This document shows, one piece after another, positions 19,043-28,826 of a stretch of DNA of 64,000 nt. Location of the stretch: NCBI RefSeq assembly GCF_003716875.1, contig NZ_CP033078.1, positions 1,674,001 to 1,738,000 of the forward strand, read 5' to 3'. Numbering within the stretch: the stretch's first letter is position 1; each line of letters starts with the position of its first letter. A model generated the notes under the pieces. The model was not told the DNA's origin. It saw nothing but the letters and a program-made list of their open reading frames with translations, and ran no database searches. The translations under genes were made by a program, and so were the position numbers. The stretch comes from Vibrio zhugei (GTDB lineage: Bacteria > Pseudomonadota > Gammaproteobacteria > Enterobacterales > Vibrionaceae).

Positions 19043-19807
19043 TTAAAAACGATACGCCACCCCAACATTGAGACTGTGGGTGACTTCATGAGTCACAATT
19101 GGACTGTCGTAAATATCCTTATCAAAGTAAGTCAATTTAGCGCCTGCAAAAAGGCGAATGCTTGAGGTTAACTCCGCGAAACCGCCCAACGCGGCATACC
19201 AGGATCCAGAACCCCCGACATCGTATGACGTAATCCCGGTCTGCGCTGATTCACTCTCAGAGACCCCATATAAATAATTGCTCATCTTCGATGAGTTGTA
19301 TTGATAACCGATCTGTGTGGTGAGTCCCGTTGCTCCTTGAAAACGGTAGGAATACAGCCATGATGCATCCAGCAAATACCCATGGTGTTCATTGGTAAAT
19401 TCCAAAGCGGCTTTGACCGCGAGCTGGCCGACCGGCAAAGAATAACGTAATTCAGGCCCGGTCAACCCTGTTGCATGACGTTCATTAAGGCCTTGCATGG
19501 CCGCATTATCAGAGTCATCGGGATCAAAATGACGTCCATCATACGTCACCTGCCATAAGATATTGTGTGGAGCATCAAGCGGCATCAATCCAACACCCAA
19601 CTCTACTCCCTGAAAATAGACATGCTCTCCTCGATAACTGATCAACGGAAATCCCTCATTGTGACTATCCGTATCTTTATAAATGTCGCTACTGTAATGA
19701 TAAGCACCACCAACGGCTACCCCATCAGAACGTGCGTGAACAGAATACGAGATAACTAATGCCATACTGGCGACCGCCATCAGGATCGTTCTCGATATAT
19801 TCGTCAT
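19043..19807 (-). CDS. MipA/OmpV family outer membrane protein
   Basis: A 254-residue beta-barrel with an N-terminal signal peptide (hydrophobic MAVASMALVISYSVHA, cleaved near residue 25), beta-strands rich in alternating aromatic residues, and a C-terminal strand ending VGVAYRF. The GGAYHYSSDIYKDTDS, GFPLISYRGEHVYFQG and LGVGLMPLD segments fit the MipA/OmpV family. Family members have been linked to MltA scaffolding (MipA) or immunogenic porin-like roles (OmpV); the role here is not known. It stands alone, convergent with yfbU. Confidence 0.82.
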   Translation of the reverse strand: MTNISRTILMAVASMALVISYSVHARSDGVAVGGAYHYSSDIYKDTDSHNEGFPLISYRGEHVYFQGVELGVGLMPLDAPHNILWQVTYDGRHFDPDDSDNAAMQGLNERHATGLTGPELRYSLPVGQLAVKAALEFTNEHHGYLLDASWLYSYRFQGATGLTTQIGYQYNSSKMSNYLYGVSESESAQTGITSYDVGGSGSWYAALGGFAELTSSIRLFAGAKLTYFDKDIYDSPIVTHEVTHSLNVGVAYRF

Positions 19808-20108
19808 ACCTCACCTTTTTCAGTCAAAATGACACTTTGATCACTTTCATGTGACTTCCTTCATGTAACTAATAGTCAATTGCTGTTTTTTTAGCCTAAA
19901 TTAGTAATAGGATGAATCAAAATAAAGTCGCACTGACCTAACATTCACGACAGTAATCTTAGGGCCGCATGAAGCATAATGCCACTCGCGAATGTAAATA
20001 AATGCATAATTGTTAAGCAAAATAGAACAAGCCGAACTAGGATTAAAGAGTGGACGAATTGCGTTGCTCGCGGTTTACGTCAACCGACATTATTAGAGGG
20101 GAATCACT
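19808..20108. other. Intergenic region upstream of prkA
   Basis: About 300 nt between the divergent MipA-type gene and prkA. I looked for a sigma-54 GG-N10-GC element, since E. coli yeaG is nitrogen-starvation induced, and found no correctly spaced one. No RNA gene or other site is evident. Confidence 0.5.
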
Positions 20109-22043
20109 ATGAGTATTTTTGACCACTTTCAGGCACGCTATGAAGCCGCCAAGGATGAAGAGTTATCAATACAAGAGTTTCTAGCACAATGTAAAGATGA
20201 TAAAAGTGCTTATGCGAATGCAGCAGAGCGTTTGCTACTAGCCATCGGTGAACCCGAAATGGTGGATACATCTAAGCACCCTCGTCTAAGTCGAATTTTT
20301 TCTAATCGTGTAATTGCTCGCTATGAGCCTTTCAAAGAGTTCTATGGTATGGAAGATGCCATTGAACAAATCGTCTCCTATCTACGACACGCTGCTCAGG
20401 GTCTTGAAGAACGTAAACAAATTTTGTATTTGCTTGGCCCTGTCGGTGGCGGTAAGTCGTCGTTAGCAGAAAAACTGAAAGCACTCATGCAGCAACAACC
20501 TATCTATGTGCTTTCAGCAAATGGACAGCGCAGTCCGGTCAATGATCACCCGTTTTGCTTATTTAATGTCAATGAAGACGGTGAGTTATTACGACAAGAA
20601 TATGGTATTGAAAAGCGCTACTTGCGCTCAATCATGTCACCTTGGGCCGCCAAACGCCTGCATGAATTTGGTGGCGATATTACCAAATTTAAAGTCGTCA
20701 AAGTGCGGCCGTCCATACTCGATCAAGTGGGCATAGCCAAAACCGAGCCTGGCGATGAAAACAACCAAGACATCTCTGCTTTGGTCGGCAAAGTCGATAT
20801 CCGCAAACTCGAGCATTACTCACAAGACGATCCAGATGCTTATAGCTACTCAGGGGCGTTGTGTCGTGCGAACCAAGGCTTGATGGAATTTGTCGAAATG
20901 TTTAAGGCGCCGATTAAAGTCTTGCATCCTTTATTAACCGCGACGCAAGAAGGTAATTTCAACGGCACCGAAGGCTTATCCGCACTGCCCTTCGATGGAA
21001 TGATCTTGGCCCACTCAAATGAATCTGAGTGGCAAACCTTTCGCAATAACAAAAACAACGAGGCGTTTTTAGACCGCGTCTATATTGTCAAAGTCCCTTA
21101 TTGTTTACGGGTCTCAGAAGAAGTCAAAATATACGAAAAACTGCTTGAGCATAGTGAATTATTTCACGCACCATGTGCCCCAAGCACCCTTGAGTTACTT
21201 GCGCAATTTAGCGTGCTCTCGCGTCTAAAAGTCCCAGAAAACTCTTCGATTTTTTCCAAAATGCGGGTTTACGATGGCGAGACACTCAAAGATACCGATC
21301 CAAAAGCGAAGAGTTATCAAGAGTACCGAGATTATGCTGGCGTTGATGAAGGCATGTCAGGGCTCTCGACTCGGTTTGCTTTTAAAATTCTATCCCGAGT
21401 GTTTAACTTTGATCATGTTGAAGTGGCCGCCAACCCAGTTCATCTTTTCTACGTGATTGAGCAACAAATTGAACGCGAACAATTCCCACAAGATATTGCA
21501 GAGCGTTATTTAGAATTTGTGAAGGGCTATCTGGTTCCTCGATATGTCGAATTTATCGGTAAAGAAATTCAAACCGCCTATCTCGAATCTTATTCTGAGT
21601 ATGGTCAGAATATTTTCGACCGCTACGTCACCTATGCAGATTTCTGGATTCAAGATCAAGAATATCGCGATCCAGAAACCGGCCAACTCTTTGACCGTTC
21701 ATCACTCAATGGTGAATTGGAAAAAATTGAGAAAACAGCCGGGATCAGTAATCCAAAAGATTTCCGTAACGAAATCGTTAACTTTGTACTTCGGGCGCGC
21801 GCCAATAACAGTGGGAAAAACCCACTATGGACCAGCTACGAAAAACTGCGTACGGTAATTGAGAAAAAAATGTTCTCCAATACCGAAGAACTGTTGCCAG
21901 TGATTTCATTTAATACCAAAACCTCTTCCGAGGATCAGAAAAAGCACGATAACTTCGTGGCTCGTATGATGGAAAAAGGCTATACGGAAAAACAAGTTCG
22001 CTTGCTTTCTGAATGGTATTTACGAGTACGCAAATCCTCGTAA
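20109..22043 (+). CDS. yeaG: PrkA family serine protein kinase (YeaG)
   Basis: Large AAA+ type protein kinase, 644 residues, the same length as E. coli YeaG. Walker A is GPVGGGKSS near residue 112, followed by the PrkA AAA region and the C-terminal kinase-like region. It is linked to stationary phase and nitrogen starvation in enteric bacteria and to sporulation in Bacillus. It heads a plus-strand operon with yeaH (109 nt on) and a spoVR/ycgB gene, a grouping repeated in many proteobacteria. Confidence 0.93.
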   Translation: MSIFDHFQARYEAAKDEELSIQEFLAQCKDDKSAYANAAERLLLAIGEPEMVDTSKHPRLSRIFSNRVIARYEPFKEFYGMEDAIEQIVSYLRHAAQGLEERKQILYLLGPVGGGKSSLAEKLKALMQQQPIYVLSANGQRSPVNDHPFCLFNVNEDGELLRQEYGIEKRYLRSIMSPWAAKRLHEFGGDITKFKVVKVRPSILDQVGIAKTEPGDENNQDISALVGKVDIRKLEHYSQDDPDAYSYSGALCRANQGLMEFVEMFKAPIKVLHPLLTATQEGNFNGTEGLSALPFDGMILAHSNESEWQTFRNNKNNEAFLDRVYIVKVPYCLRVSEEVKIYEKLLEHSELFHAPCAPSTLELLAQFSVLSRLKVPENSSIFSKMRVYDGETLKDTDPKAKSYQEYRDYAGVDEGMSGLSTRFAFKILSRVFNFDHVEVAANPVHLFYVIEQQIEREQFPQDIAERYLEFVKGYLVPRYVEFIGKEIQTAYLESYSEYGQNIFDRYVTYADFWIQDQEYRDPETGQLFDRSSLNGELEKIEKTAGISNPKDFRNEIVNFVLRARANNSGKNPLWTSYEKLRTVIEKKMFSNTEELLPVISFNTKTSSEDQKKHDNFVARMMEKGYTEKQVRLLSEWYLRVRKSS

Positions 22044-22152
22044 TAACATCCATTGATTAACCCTAGCCAGAGGCCCCAATATGTCTTCTGGCTACGGTAT
22101 TCGGCATCACGCTCATCCTCCATTGAGCGTGGTGACGTATAAGGGGGAATGC

Positions 22153-23424
22153 ATGGCGCAATTTATTGATAGAAGATTAAATGGTAAAAATAAAAGTGCG
22201 ATCAATCGCCAGCGCTTTTTACGCCGTTATAAAGAACAAATCAAAGAATCCGTAGCGGATGCGGTTAACCGTCGCTCCATTACCAACACTGACACGGGGG
22301 AAGATGTCTCCATTCCACATCGAGACATCAAAGAGCCGTCGTTTCATCAAGGAAAAGGCGGTGAACGTCAACGCGTTCATCCTGGCAATGATCAATTTAC
22401 GCGTGGTGATAGGATCGAGCGCCCTTCTGGTGGACAAGGGGGCAGCGGTTCCGGTGAAGGCGACGCCAGCCAAGATGGCGAAGGCCAAGACGACTTCGTC
22501 TTCCAAATTTCCAAAGATGAGTATCTCGATCTGCTTTTTGAAGATTTAGAGCTCCCCAATTTGGAAAAAAACCAAGTCAGCAAAATTACCGAGTGGAAAA
22601 GTCATCGCTCTGGCTACCAAACGGCTGGGATTCCCTCGAACATTGCTATCGTTCGTTCTTTACAACAATCACTGGCACGCCGCACCGCAATGACGGCTGG
22701 CAAACGCCGCTTAATGCGAGAACTGGAAGCCGAATTAAAGCAATTACAACATCAAGAACCTGCGCAAGCCACTGAAGAGGGCCGTTTACAAGAGGAAATT
22801 AAAGCGCTGCGCCACCAAATTGAATCGGTCCCGTTCATCGATACTTTCGATCTACGTTTTAAGAATTACGAGAAACGCCCCATTCCATCCAGCCAAGCAG
22901 TGATGTTTTGTTTAATGGATGTCTCCGGCTCCATGGATCAAGCCACCAAAGACATCGCCAAACGCTTTTACGTCCTCTTATACTTATTTCTTACCCGTAA
23001 ATACGAAAACGTAGAAGTTGTCTATATCCGTCATCATACGCAAGCAAAAGAGGTCGACGAACAAGAGTTCTTTTATTCACAAGAAACTGGGGGCACGATT
23101 GTCTCTAGCGTACTCAAACTCATGCAAGACATCATTGCTAAACGCTACCCACTGAACGAATGGAATATCTATGCCGCGCAAGCGTCTGATGGTGATAACT
23201 GGGCAGACGACTCACCTCGCTGTAAAGAGTTACTGAGTGACACCTTACTCCCCGAGTGCCGTTATTATGCCTACATCGAGATCACACGGCGTTCACACCA
23301 AACGCTGTGGCACGAATACGAAAAACTACAAGAATCCTTTGGGAACTTTGCGATTAAAAATATTCGCAGTGTCGAAGACATTTATCCGGTATTTCGTGAA
23401 TTGTTCCAAAAAGAGACCGCATAG
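22153..23424 (+). CDS. yeaH: YeaH family protein (DUF444, von Willebrand A-like)
   Basis: A 423-residue partner of the PrkA kinase. After the basic N-terminus ([20 protein letters not shown]) come a Gly/Ser-rich linker near residues 95-125, the [21 protein letters not shown] segment, and a VWA-like domain with the MIDAS motif DVSGSMD. The open frame extends 24 codons upstream, but the start at 22153 has a GGGGG ribosome binding site and matches the E. coli N-terminus. Its exact role with the kinase is unknown. Confidence 0.92.
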   Translation: MAQFIDRRLNGKNKSAINRQRFLRRYKEQIKESVADAVNRRSITNTDTGEDVSIPHRDIKEPSFHQGKGGERQRVHPGNDQFTRGDRIERPSGGQGGSGSGEGDASQDGEGQDDFVFQISKDEYLDLLFEDLELPNLEKNQVSKITEWKSHRSGYQTAGIPSNIAIVRSLQQSLARRTAMTAGKRRLMRELEAELKQLQHQEPAQATEEGRLQEEIKALRHQIESVPFIDTFDLRFKNYEKRPIPSSQAVMFCLMDVSGSMDQATKDIAKRFYVLLYLFLTRKYENVEVVYIRHHTQAKEVDEQEFFYSQETGGTIVSSVLKLMQDIIAKRYPLNEWNIYAAQASDGDNWADDSPRCKELLSDTLLPECRYYAYIEITRRSHQTLWHEYEKLQESFGNFAIKNIRSVEDIYPVFRELFQKETA

Positions 23425-23436
23425 GGAGACGAGTGT

Positions 23437-24972
23437 ATGGCGACAAAAACCCAAAACTCCGAGTCAACAGCAAACGCGTCCAAACGTGAAAGACTGCCAG
23501 ATGGCCCCGATTGGACCTTTGATCTGCTCGAACAGTATCATACTGAAATTCGTCAAGCGGCCGAACATTTCCGTTTAGATACCTATACCAACCAAATAGA
23601 AATCATCACCTCAGAACAGATGATGGATGCCTATTCAAGCATCGGGATGCCGATTAATTATAATCATTGGTCTTTTGGTAAAAAATTCATTCAAACTGAA
23701 CAAGGGTATAAACACGGCCAAATGGGGTTAGCATATGAAATCGTGATTAACTCTGATCCTTGTATCGCCTACCTCATGGAAGAAAACACGGTGACGATGC
23801 AGGCACTCGTTATGGCGCATGCTTGCTATGGGCACAATTCTTTCTTCAAAGGCAACTATCTCTTCCAAACGTGGACCGATGCGTCTTCTATTATCGATTA
23901 TCTCCTGTTTGCGAAGAAATACATTCACCGCTGCGAAGAAAGATATGGAGAAGCGGAAGTAGAAGCGCTCATCGACAGTTGTCACGCGCTGATGAATTAT
24001 GGCGTGGATCGTTATAAACGCCCTGAAAAAATCTCCATTGCCGAAGAAAAAGCGCGTCAAGAAGAACGCGAAGCGTATTTACAGTCTCAAGTCAATGAGC
24101 TGTGGCGCACCGTGCCTAAGATGGAAAAAGAAGTCCCAGATATTCCGTGTTTCCCGAGCGAACCACAAGAAAACATTCTCTATTTTATTGAAAAGAATGC
24201 GCCACTGCTCGAATCTTGGCAGCGGGAAATTGTTCGCATCGTGCGAAAAGTCAGCCAATATTTCTATCCCCAAAAGCAAACACAAGTGATGAATGAAGGT
24301 TGGGCTACTTTCTGGCACTACACGATTTTGAATTATCTTTACGATGAAGGCGTTGTCTCAGATAAATTTATTTTGGAGTTCTTGCACAGTCATACCAGCG
24401 TCGTTGCCCAACCTCCATATAACAGCCCTTACTACAGCGGTATCAATCCTTATGCTCTTGGCTTTGCTATGTTCCAAGATATTAAACGTATCTGTGAACA
24501 GCCAACTGAGGAGGATTATGAATGGTTCCCTAACTTAGCGGGCACAGATTGGTTGGACGCCGTGCACTTCGCGATGCATAACTTTAAAGACGAGAGTTTT
24601 ATCCGCCAATATCTGTCACCGAAAGTGATTCGTGACTTTAAACTGTTTTCAATTGGGGATGATGACCGCAAGAATTTCATTGAAGTGAATGCCATTCATG
24701 ACGAGATAGGTTATCAAGCGATCCGCGAGAAATTAGCCGATCAGTATAACCTCAGTAACCTTGAGCCAAACATCCAAGTCTACAATGTCGATATCCGTGG
24801 TGATCGTTCATTAACGCTGCAATACGTTCCACAAGACCGAATTCCACTGGATTCTAGCTACGAAGAAGTACTGAAACATCTCCACCGTTTATGGGGGTTC
24901 GAAGTAAAGTTAGAGGAAGTAAAAGAAACCGGACGCAGAGAGTTGCTCGCGACCTGCCCCAAACGTGAATGA
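23437..24972 (+). CDS. ycgB: SpoVR family protein (YcgB)
   Basis: A 511-residue SpoVR/YcgB protein, near the usual length. The N-terminal segment LPDGPDWTFDLLEQYHTEIRQ, the region with NEGWATFWHY and GINPYALGFAMFQDI, and the ending LLATCPKR are family marks. SpoVR is needed for spore cortex in Bacillus; in non-sporulating bacteria it belongs to the stress set with PrkA and YeaH. It begins 12 nt after yeaH, so the three genes are one transcript. Confidence 0.92.
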   Translation: MATKTQNSESTANASKRERLPDGPDWTFDLLEQYHTEIRQAAEHFRLDTYTNQIEIITSEQMMDAYSSIGMPINYNHWSFGKKFIQTEQGYKHGQMGLAYEIVINSDPCIAYLMEENTVTMQALVMAHACYGHNSFFKGNYLFQTWTDASSIIDYLLFAKKYIHRCEERYGEAEVEALIDSCHALMNYGVDRYKRPEKISIAEEKARQEEREAYLQSQVNELWRTVPKMEKEVPDIPCFPSEPQENILYFIEKNAPLLESWQREIVRIVRKVSQYFYPQKQTQVMNEGWATFWHYTILNYLYDEGVVSDKFILEFLHSHTSVVAQPPYNSPYYSGINPYALGFAMFQDIKRICEQPTEEDYEWFPNLAGTDWLDAVHFAMHNFKDESFIRQYLSPKVIRDFKLFSIGDDDRKNFIEVNAIHDEIGYQAIREKLADQYNLSNLEPNIQVYNVDIRGDRSLTLQYVPQDRIPLDSSYEEVLKHLHRLWGFEVKLEEVKETGRRELLATCPKRE

Positions 24973-25028
24973 GAATAACACGCTTGCTTTTTTAATCTCT
25001 CGGTACACCAAACAACAAGTCAAACCAT

Positions 25029-25061
25029 AAAAAGGCGCTTTCCATTGGAAAGCGCCTTTTT
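25029..25061. terminator. Terminator between the prkA operon and kdsB
   Basis: Stem AAAAAGGCGCTTTCC with GGAAAGCGCCTTTTT around an ATT loop, with A and T runs on the flanks. It closes the plus-strand operon and can also serve the minus-strand kdsB operon. Confidence 0.85.
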
Positions 25062-25123
25062 ATAAAGTGATCATCCTATAAAACGGTCATCGTCTTAACC
25101 CACAACCCGTTTGTTTTGATGCC

Positions 25124-25873
25124 TCAAGATTCCTGAAGCACATGACGTCTGACGGCTTCTAAATCCGCTGGTGTATCCACTCCCGCAGGTGGGGTGACTG
25201 ATGCGACATCAACATGAATTTTTTCACCATGCCATAAAACACGCAATTGTTCTAAGCTCTCAATCTGCTCTAATGGGCTTGGCTGCCAATTAAGGTACGT
25301 AGAAATAAACCCAGCACGATACGCATAAATCCCAATATGACGCAGTACTGGCTGTATCACCTGCTGAGTAGCAAAATGCTCTCGGTCCCAAGGGATAGAA
25401 GCACGGCTAAAGTACATGGCATACCCTGATTTATCGGTCACGACTTTCACTGCATTGGGATTAAATATTTCTTCTGGATCAGAAATATTCACGCCTAACG
25501 TCGCCATTGGAGCGGCATAATGATGTAAATTACTGGCAACCTGCTTGATCACTTGAGGGGGAATCAACGGCTCATCACCCTGAACGTTGACGACAATCGT
25601 ATCTGGGGCAATATTTTTAAGTTCAACCACTTCAGCCAATCGCTCAGTGCCTGACTGATGCTCAGGAGACGTCATACATACATCCCCACCAAACCCTCTG
25701 ACAACGCTGGCGATTCTCTCATCATCCGTCGCCACGATGACATGTTCTGCGCCTGCAAGACACGCTTGCGAGTACACGCGTTCAATCATTGTTTTGCCTG
25801 CGATATCCACTAAAGGCTTACCCGGCAAACGCGACGATTGATAACGGGCTGGAATCACTACCGTGAAGGCCAT
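25124..25873 (-). CDS. kdsB: 3-deoxy-manno-octulosonate cytidylyltransferase
   Basis: KdsB activates Kdo as CMP-Kdo for LPS inner core synthesis. It has 249 residues with the nucleotide-binding start [17 protein letters not shown], the ATDDERI and [11 protein letters not shown] motifs and the IGIYAYR segment. It is the last gene of the comEC-msbA-lpxK-ycaR-kdsB series and its ATG directly follows the ycaR stop codon, so it is translated from the same transcript. Confidence 0.96.
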   Translation of the reverse strand: MAFTVVIPARYQSSRLPGKPLVDIAGKTMIERVYSQACLAGAEHVIVATDDERIASVVRGFGGDVCMTSPEHQSGTERLAEVVELKNIAPDTIVVNVQGDEPLIPPQVIKQVASNLHHYAAPMATLGVNISDPEEIFNPNAVKVVTDKSGYAMYFSRASIPWDREHFATQQVIQPVLRHIGIYAYRAGFISTYLNWQPSPLEQIESLEQLRVLWHGEKIHVDVASVTPPAGVDTPADLEAVRRHVLQES

Positions 25874-26053
25874 TTAACGTCCCTCGTCCATACCCATTGA
25901 GCGAGCTTCGCTTTCTAGCAATACGGGAATACCTGCTTTAATGGGATAGGCAAGGCGATCAGCCTTACAAATCAGCTCTTGTTTTTCTTTATCGTATGCC
26001 AATTTGTTCTTGCACACAGGGCAAGCCACAATCTCAAGAAGTCGATGATCCAT
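25874..26053 (-). CDS. ycaR: Trm112 family small protein YcaR (UPF0434)
   Basis: A 59-residue protein starting [21 protein letters not shown] single CPVC pair and the [21 protein letters not shown] segment match E. coli YcaR, of the Trm112 zinc-ribbon-like family. The function is not established. Its start lies inside the 3' end of lpxK (20-nt overlap) and its stop abuts the kdsB start, so the three genes are tightly coupled. Confidence 0.9.
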   Translation of the reverse strand: MDHRLLEIVACPVCKNKLAYDKEKQELICKADRLAYPIKAGIPVLLESEARSMGMDEGR

Positions 26054-27044
26054 AACGTTCTGTTACCTCATTAATTTTTTTCATAATACGCTGCGTATCA
26101 CGTGCGCTGATCTCAGCAGACACTGGCAAATACCACCAGTTATCCTGCGCAAAGTCACGACATTTTACCGCATCTTTTTCGGTCATAATTAAGTGCTGAC
26201 CTTTCGCACTTAAGCTATTGATCTCTGATTGTGAAAATGCTTTATGATCGGCAAAGCCTTCTTGAGCTAACACTTTCGCCCCCAGCCCCTGCAAAGTAGC
26301 AAAAAAGCGCGGAGGATGACCAATTCCCGCCATCGCGACCAATTGTGGTAACTCATTGACTTGACGCGCTTCCCCCGTCACTAAATTGATCGCTAGGTTA
26401 GGCTTCAAGGTCATGGCAATCTCACCTTGCTTAGGGATGCCACCATTCGTCACAATAAAATCGACTTTCGTAAGACGCGAGATGGGTTCTCGCAATGGCC
26501 CTAGGGGTAATAACTTCTGATTGCCAAAACGTCGCGTTCCGTCGACAACGACAAACTCAATATCGCGTTCCAACGCATAATGCTGCAAACCATCATCCGT
26601 GATCACAATATCCACATCATGGTTTGCAAGTAAGGTTTGCACGGCTTGCGACCGATTGGGATCGACCGCAACAGGGACCCCTGTGCGTTGTTGGATCAGT
26701 TTTGGTTCATCGCCGCAATGCTGTGTCGCCGTCGTATCATCGACTAACACCGGATACTGTGGCGCTTTTCCCCCATAGCCTCTGGAGACCACGCCAGGCT
26801 TATGGCCTTGCGCCTTGAGCATTTCAACCAACCAAACCACCGTCGGGGTTTTGCCATTCCCGCCCGCGGTTACATTTCCCACCACCAACACAGGTACAGG
26901 AGCACGATATGTCGGTTTATTACCCTTACGATAACTTTTACGCCGTGATTGACTCACCATGCGATAAATAAGGCTCAGTGGCCACAATATTGGCCACATC
27001 ACATAGTAGAAAAACGTTTTTTTAAACCATAATTTATTAATCAC
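26034..27044 (-). CDS. lpxK: Tetraacyldisaccharide 4'-kinase
   Basis: LpxK phosphorylates the lipid A precursor at the 4' position on the inner face of the inner membrane. The 336-residue protein has an N-terminal membrane-associated helix (residues about 9-25), the P-loop [12 protein letters not shown], the SRGYGG motif, the DDGLQHY motif and the catalytic DG segment [11 protein letters not shown]. It overlaps msbA by 4 nt and ycaR by 20 nt, as in the msbA-lpxK operons of other gammaproteobacteria. Confidence 0.96.
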   Translation of the reverse strand: MINKLWFKKTFFYYVMWPILWPLSLIYRMVSQSRRKSYRKGNKPTYRAPVPVLVVGNVTAGGNGKTPTVVWLVEMLKAQGHKPGVVSRGYGGKAPQYPVLVDDTTATQHCGDEPKLIQQRTGVPVAVDPNRSQAVQTLLANHDVDIVITDDGLQHYALERDIEFVVVDGTRRFGNQKLLPLGPLREPISRLTKVDFIVTNGGIPKQGEIAMTLKPNLAINLVTGEARQVNELPQLVAMAGIGHPPRFFATLQGLGAKVLAQEGFADHKAFSQSEINSLSAKGQHLIMTEKDAVKCRDFAQDNWWYLPVSAEISARDTQRIMKKINEVTERYGSSTS

Positions 27045-28795
27045 GCGTTCTCACCAAATTGAATCGTATGCAATTGCGCATACGCTCCACCTTTGGCCAT
27101 CAACTCTTTATGAGAACCTCGTTCAATGACATGACCGTCATCGACCACCAGTATTTGATGCGCGTTCTCAATAGTTGATAAACGGTGAGCAATCACCAAT
27201 ACGGTTTTATTCTTTTGCAATTCTTCCAATGCCGCCTGAATAGCACGTTCTGATTCCGTATCTAAAGCCGAGGTGGCTTCATCTAAAATCAGCACAGGCG
27301 CATCACGTAAAAGTGCACGAGCAATCGCCAAACGTTGACGCTGACCACCGGACAAACTCGTCCCATTTTCGCCAATCATGGTATCCAGCCCTTGCGGCAT
27401 GTTCTCAATGAATTCCATCGCATGAGCTAAGCGTGCCGCTTCTTCAATTTGTTCACGGGTGTAGTCATTCTCGGCAGCGTAAGCAATATTGTTAGCGATG
27501 GTATCGTTAAACAAATGCACATTTTGCGAGACTAAACCAAAATGGCAGCGCAAGTTCTTTAACTTATAATCGCGAATATCATGCTCATCAAGCTCAATGG
27601 AGCCAGAATCCACATCATAGAAACGAGTGAATAGGTTGGCAATCGTCGATTTGCCGGAGCCAGAGCGTCCTACCAAGGCCACTGTTTTACCCGCAGGAAT
27701 ATCAAATGACACATTCTTTAGTGCTGGCGTTTCTTTCGTGCCATACGTGAAAGTGACATCTTTTACTGACACATCACCTCGGACTGAGTCCACCTCATAC
27801 ATGCCCGTATCTTTTTCTCGATCCATATCCATAAACGCAAATAACGTCTGGCTCGCGGCCACCCCTTTTTGTAGCTGCGATGTCACGCCTGTTAGCGCCT
27901 TAATTGGACGCATTAACATGAACATTGAAGTGAAGACAACCGTAAAGGTTCCCGGGGTCAAAGTGGCTCGAATGTCATCGTAACTGGCGAGAAATAGCAC
28001 CGTTACCACCGCACATGACGCAATCATCTGAATCAATGGGTTGGCTATCGCTTGCGTAGAAACCAGTTTCATCGATTGCTGACGCATGCGATTACTCACT
28101 TTGTCAAAACGCTCCGCTTCCACTTCCTGACCACCGTAACTTAATACGACTTTATGGCCTTTGAGCATTTGCTCGGCGGACTCGGTGACACGCCCCATTG
28201 CGGATTGCATATTTTTAGAGATTTTACGAAAGCGTTTAGATACCACACCAATCGCGACCGCCACCAAAGGCGCAATCACTAACAATACCAAAGACAGCTG
28301 CCAACTATGCCAAAACATCAGCGCGAGTAAGCCGACAATACTGGCGCCTTCTCTCACAATACTGACCATGACCCGACTGGTCGCATTGGCCACTTGCTCG
28401 GTATCATACGTAATGCGCGACAACAGGCTACCCGTGGATTCTTTATCAAAAAAACTGACCGGCATGTGCATGAATTGATAAAATACCGAGCGGCGCATCA
28501 TCATCACCACATTCCCAGAGACCCAACTCAAGCAATAGGTAGAAATAAAGCCACTAGCGCCACGTAGGACCATAACCCCCATCACAATAAAGGGCAGTGT
28601 TTTTAGAAAGTCTGATTCTGCTTTGCCAAACCCGTCATCAAGCAAGGGCTTCAGCAGTGACATCATATAAGTATCTGATAACGCATTAATAACTAGCGCT
28701 ATAGTCGCGACAAACAACCCTGATTTATACTTACGAATGTAAGTCCATAAACGTTTGAAGGTTTGCCAAGTGGTTTCGTCAGTATTTATCGACAT
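27041..28795 (-). CDS. msbA: Lipid A export permease/ATP-binding protein MsbA
   Basis: Homodimeric ABC flippase for lipid A-core. The 584-residue half-transporter has six membrane segments in the first 320 residues, then the ATPase domain with Walker [12 protein letters not shown]-loop [11 protein letters not shown], signature [15 protein letters not shown], Walker [13 protein letters not shown] and switch histidine IAHRLSTI. It begins 31 nt after comEC ends and overlaps lpxK. Confidence 0.97.
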   Translation of the reverse strand: MSINTDETTWQTFKRLWTYIRKYKSGLFVATIALVINALSDTYMMSLLKPLLDDGFGKAESDFLKTLPFIVMGVMVLRGASGFISTYCLSWVSGNVVMMMRRSVFYQFMHMPVSFFDKESTGSLLSRITYDTEQVANATSRVMVSIVREGASIVGLLALMFWHSWQLSLVLLVIAPLVAVAIGVVSKRFRKISKNMQSAMGRVTESAEQMLKGHKVVLSYGGQEVEAERFDKVSNRMRQQSMKLVSTQAIANPLIQMIASCAVVTVLFLASYDDIRATLTPGTFTVVFTSMFMLMRPIKALTGVTSQLQKGVAASQTLFAFMDMDREKDTGMYEVDSVRGDVSVKDVTFTYGTKETPALKNVSFDIPAGKTVALVGRSGSGKSTIANLFTRFYDVDSGSIELDEHDIRDYKLKNLRCHFGLVSQNVHLFNDTIANNIAYAAENDYTREQIEEAARLAHAMEFIENMPQGLDTMIGENGTSLSGGQRQRLAIARALLRDAPVLILDEATSALDTESERAIQAALEELQKNKTVLVIAHRLSTIENAHQILVVDDGHVIERGSHKELMAKGGAYAQLHTIQFGENA

Positions 28796-28826
28796 AGAAA
28801 TAATATCACTGGTTAAAAAATTCTCC

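Noticed and set aside
20041..20108. Possible sigma-54 promoter ahead of prkA (TGGAC ... TTGC)
   Set aside because: The GG and GC elements are 9 or 14 nt apart instead of 12, so the spacing is wrong.
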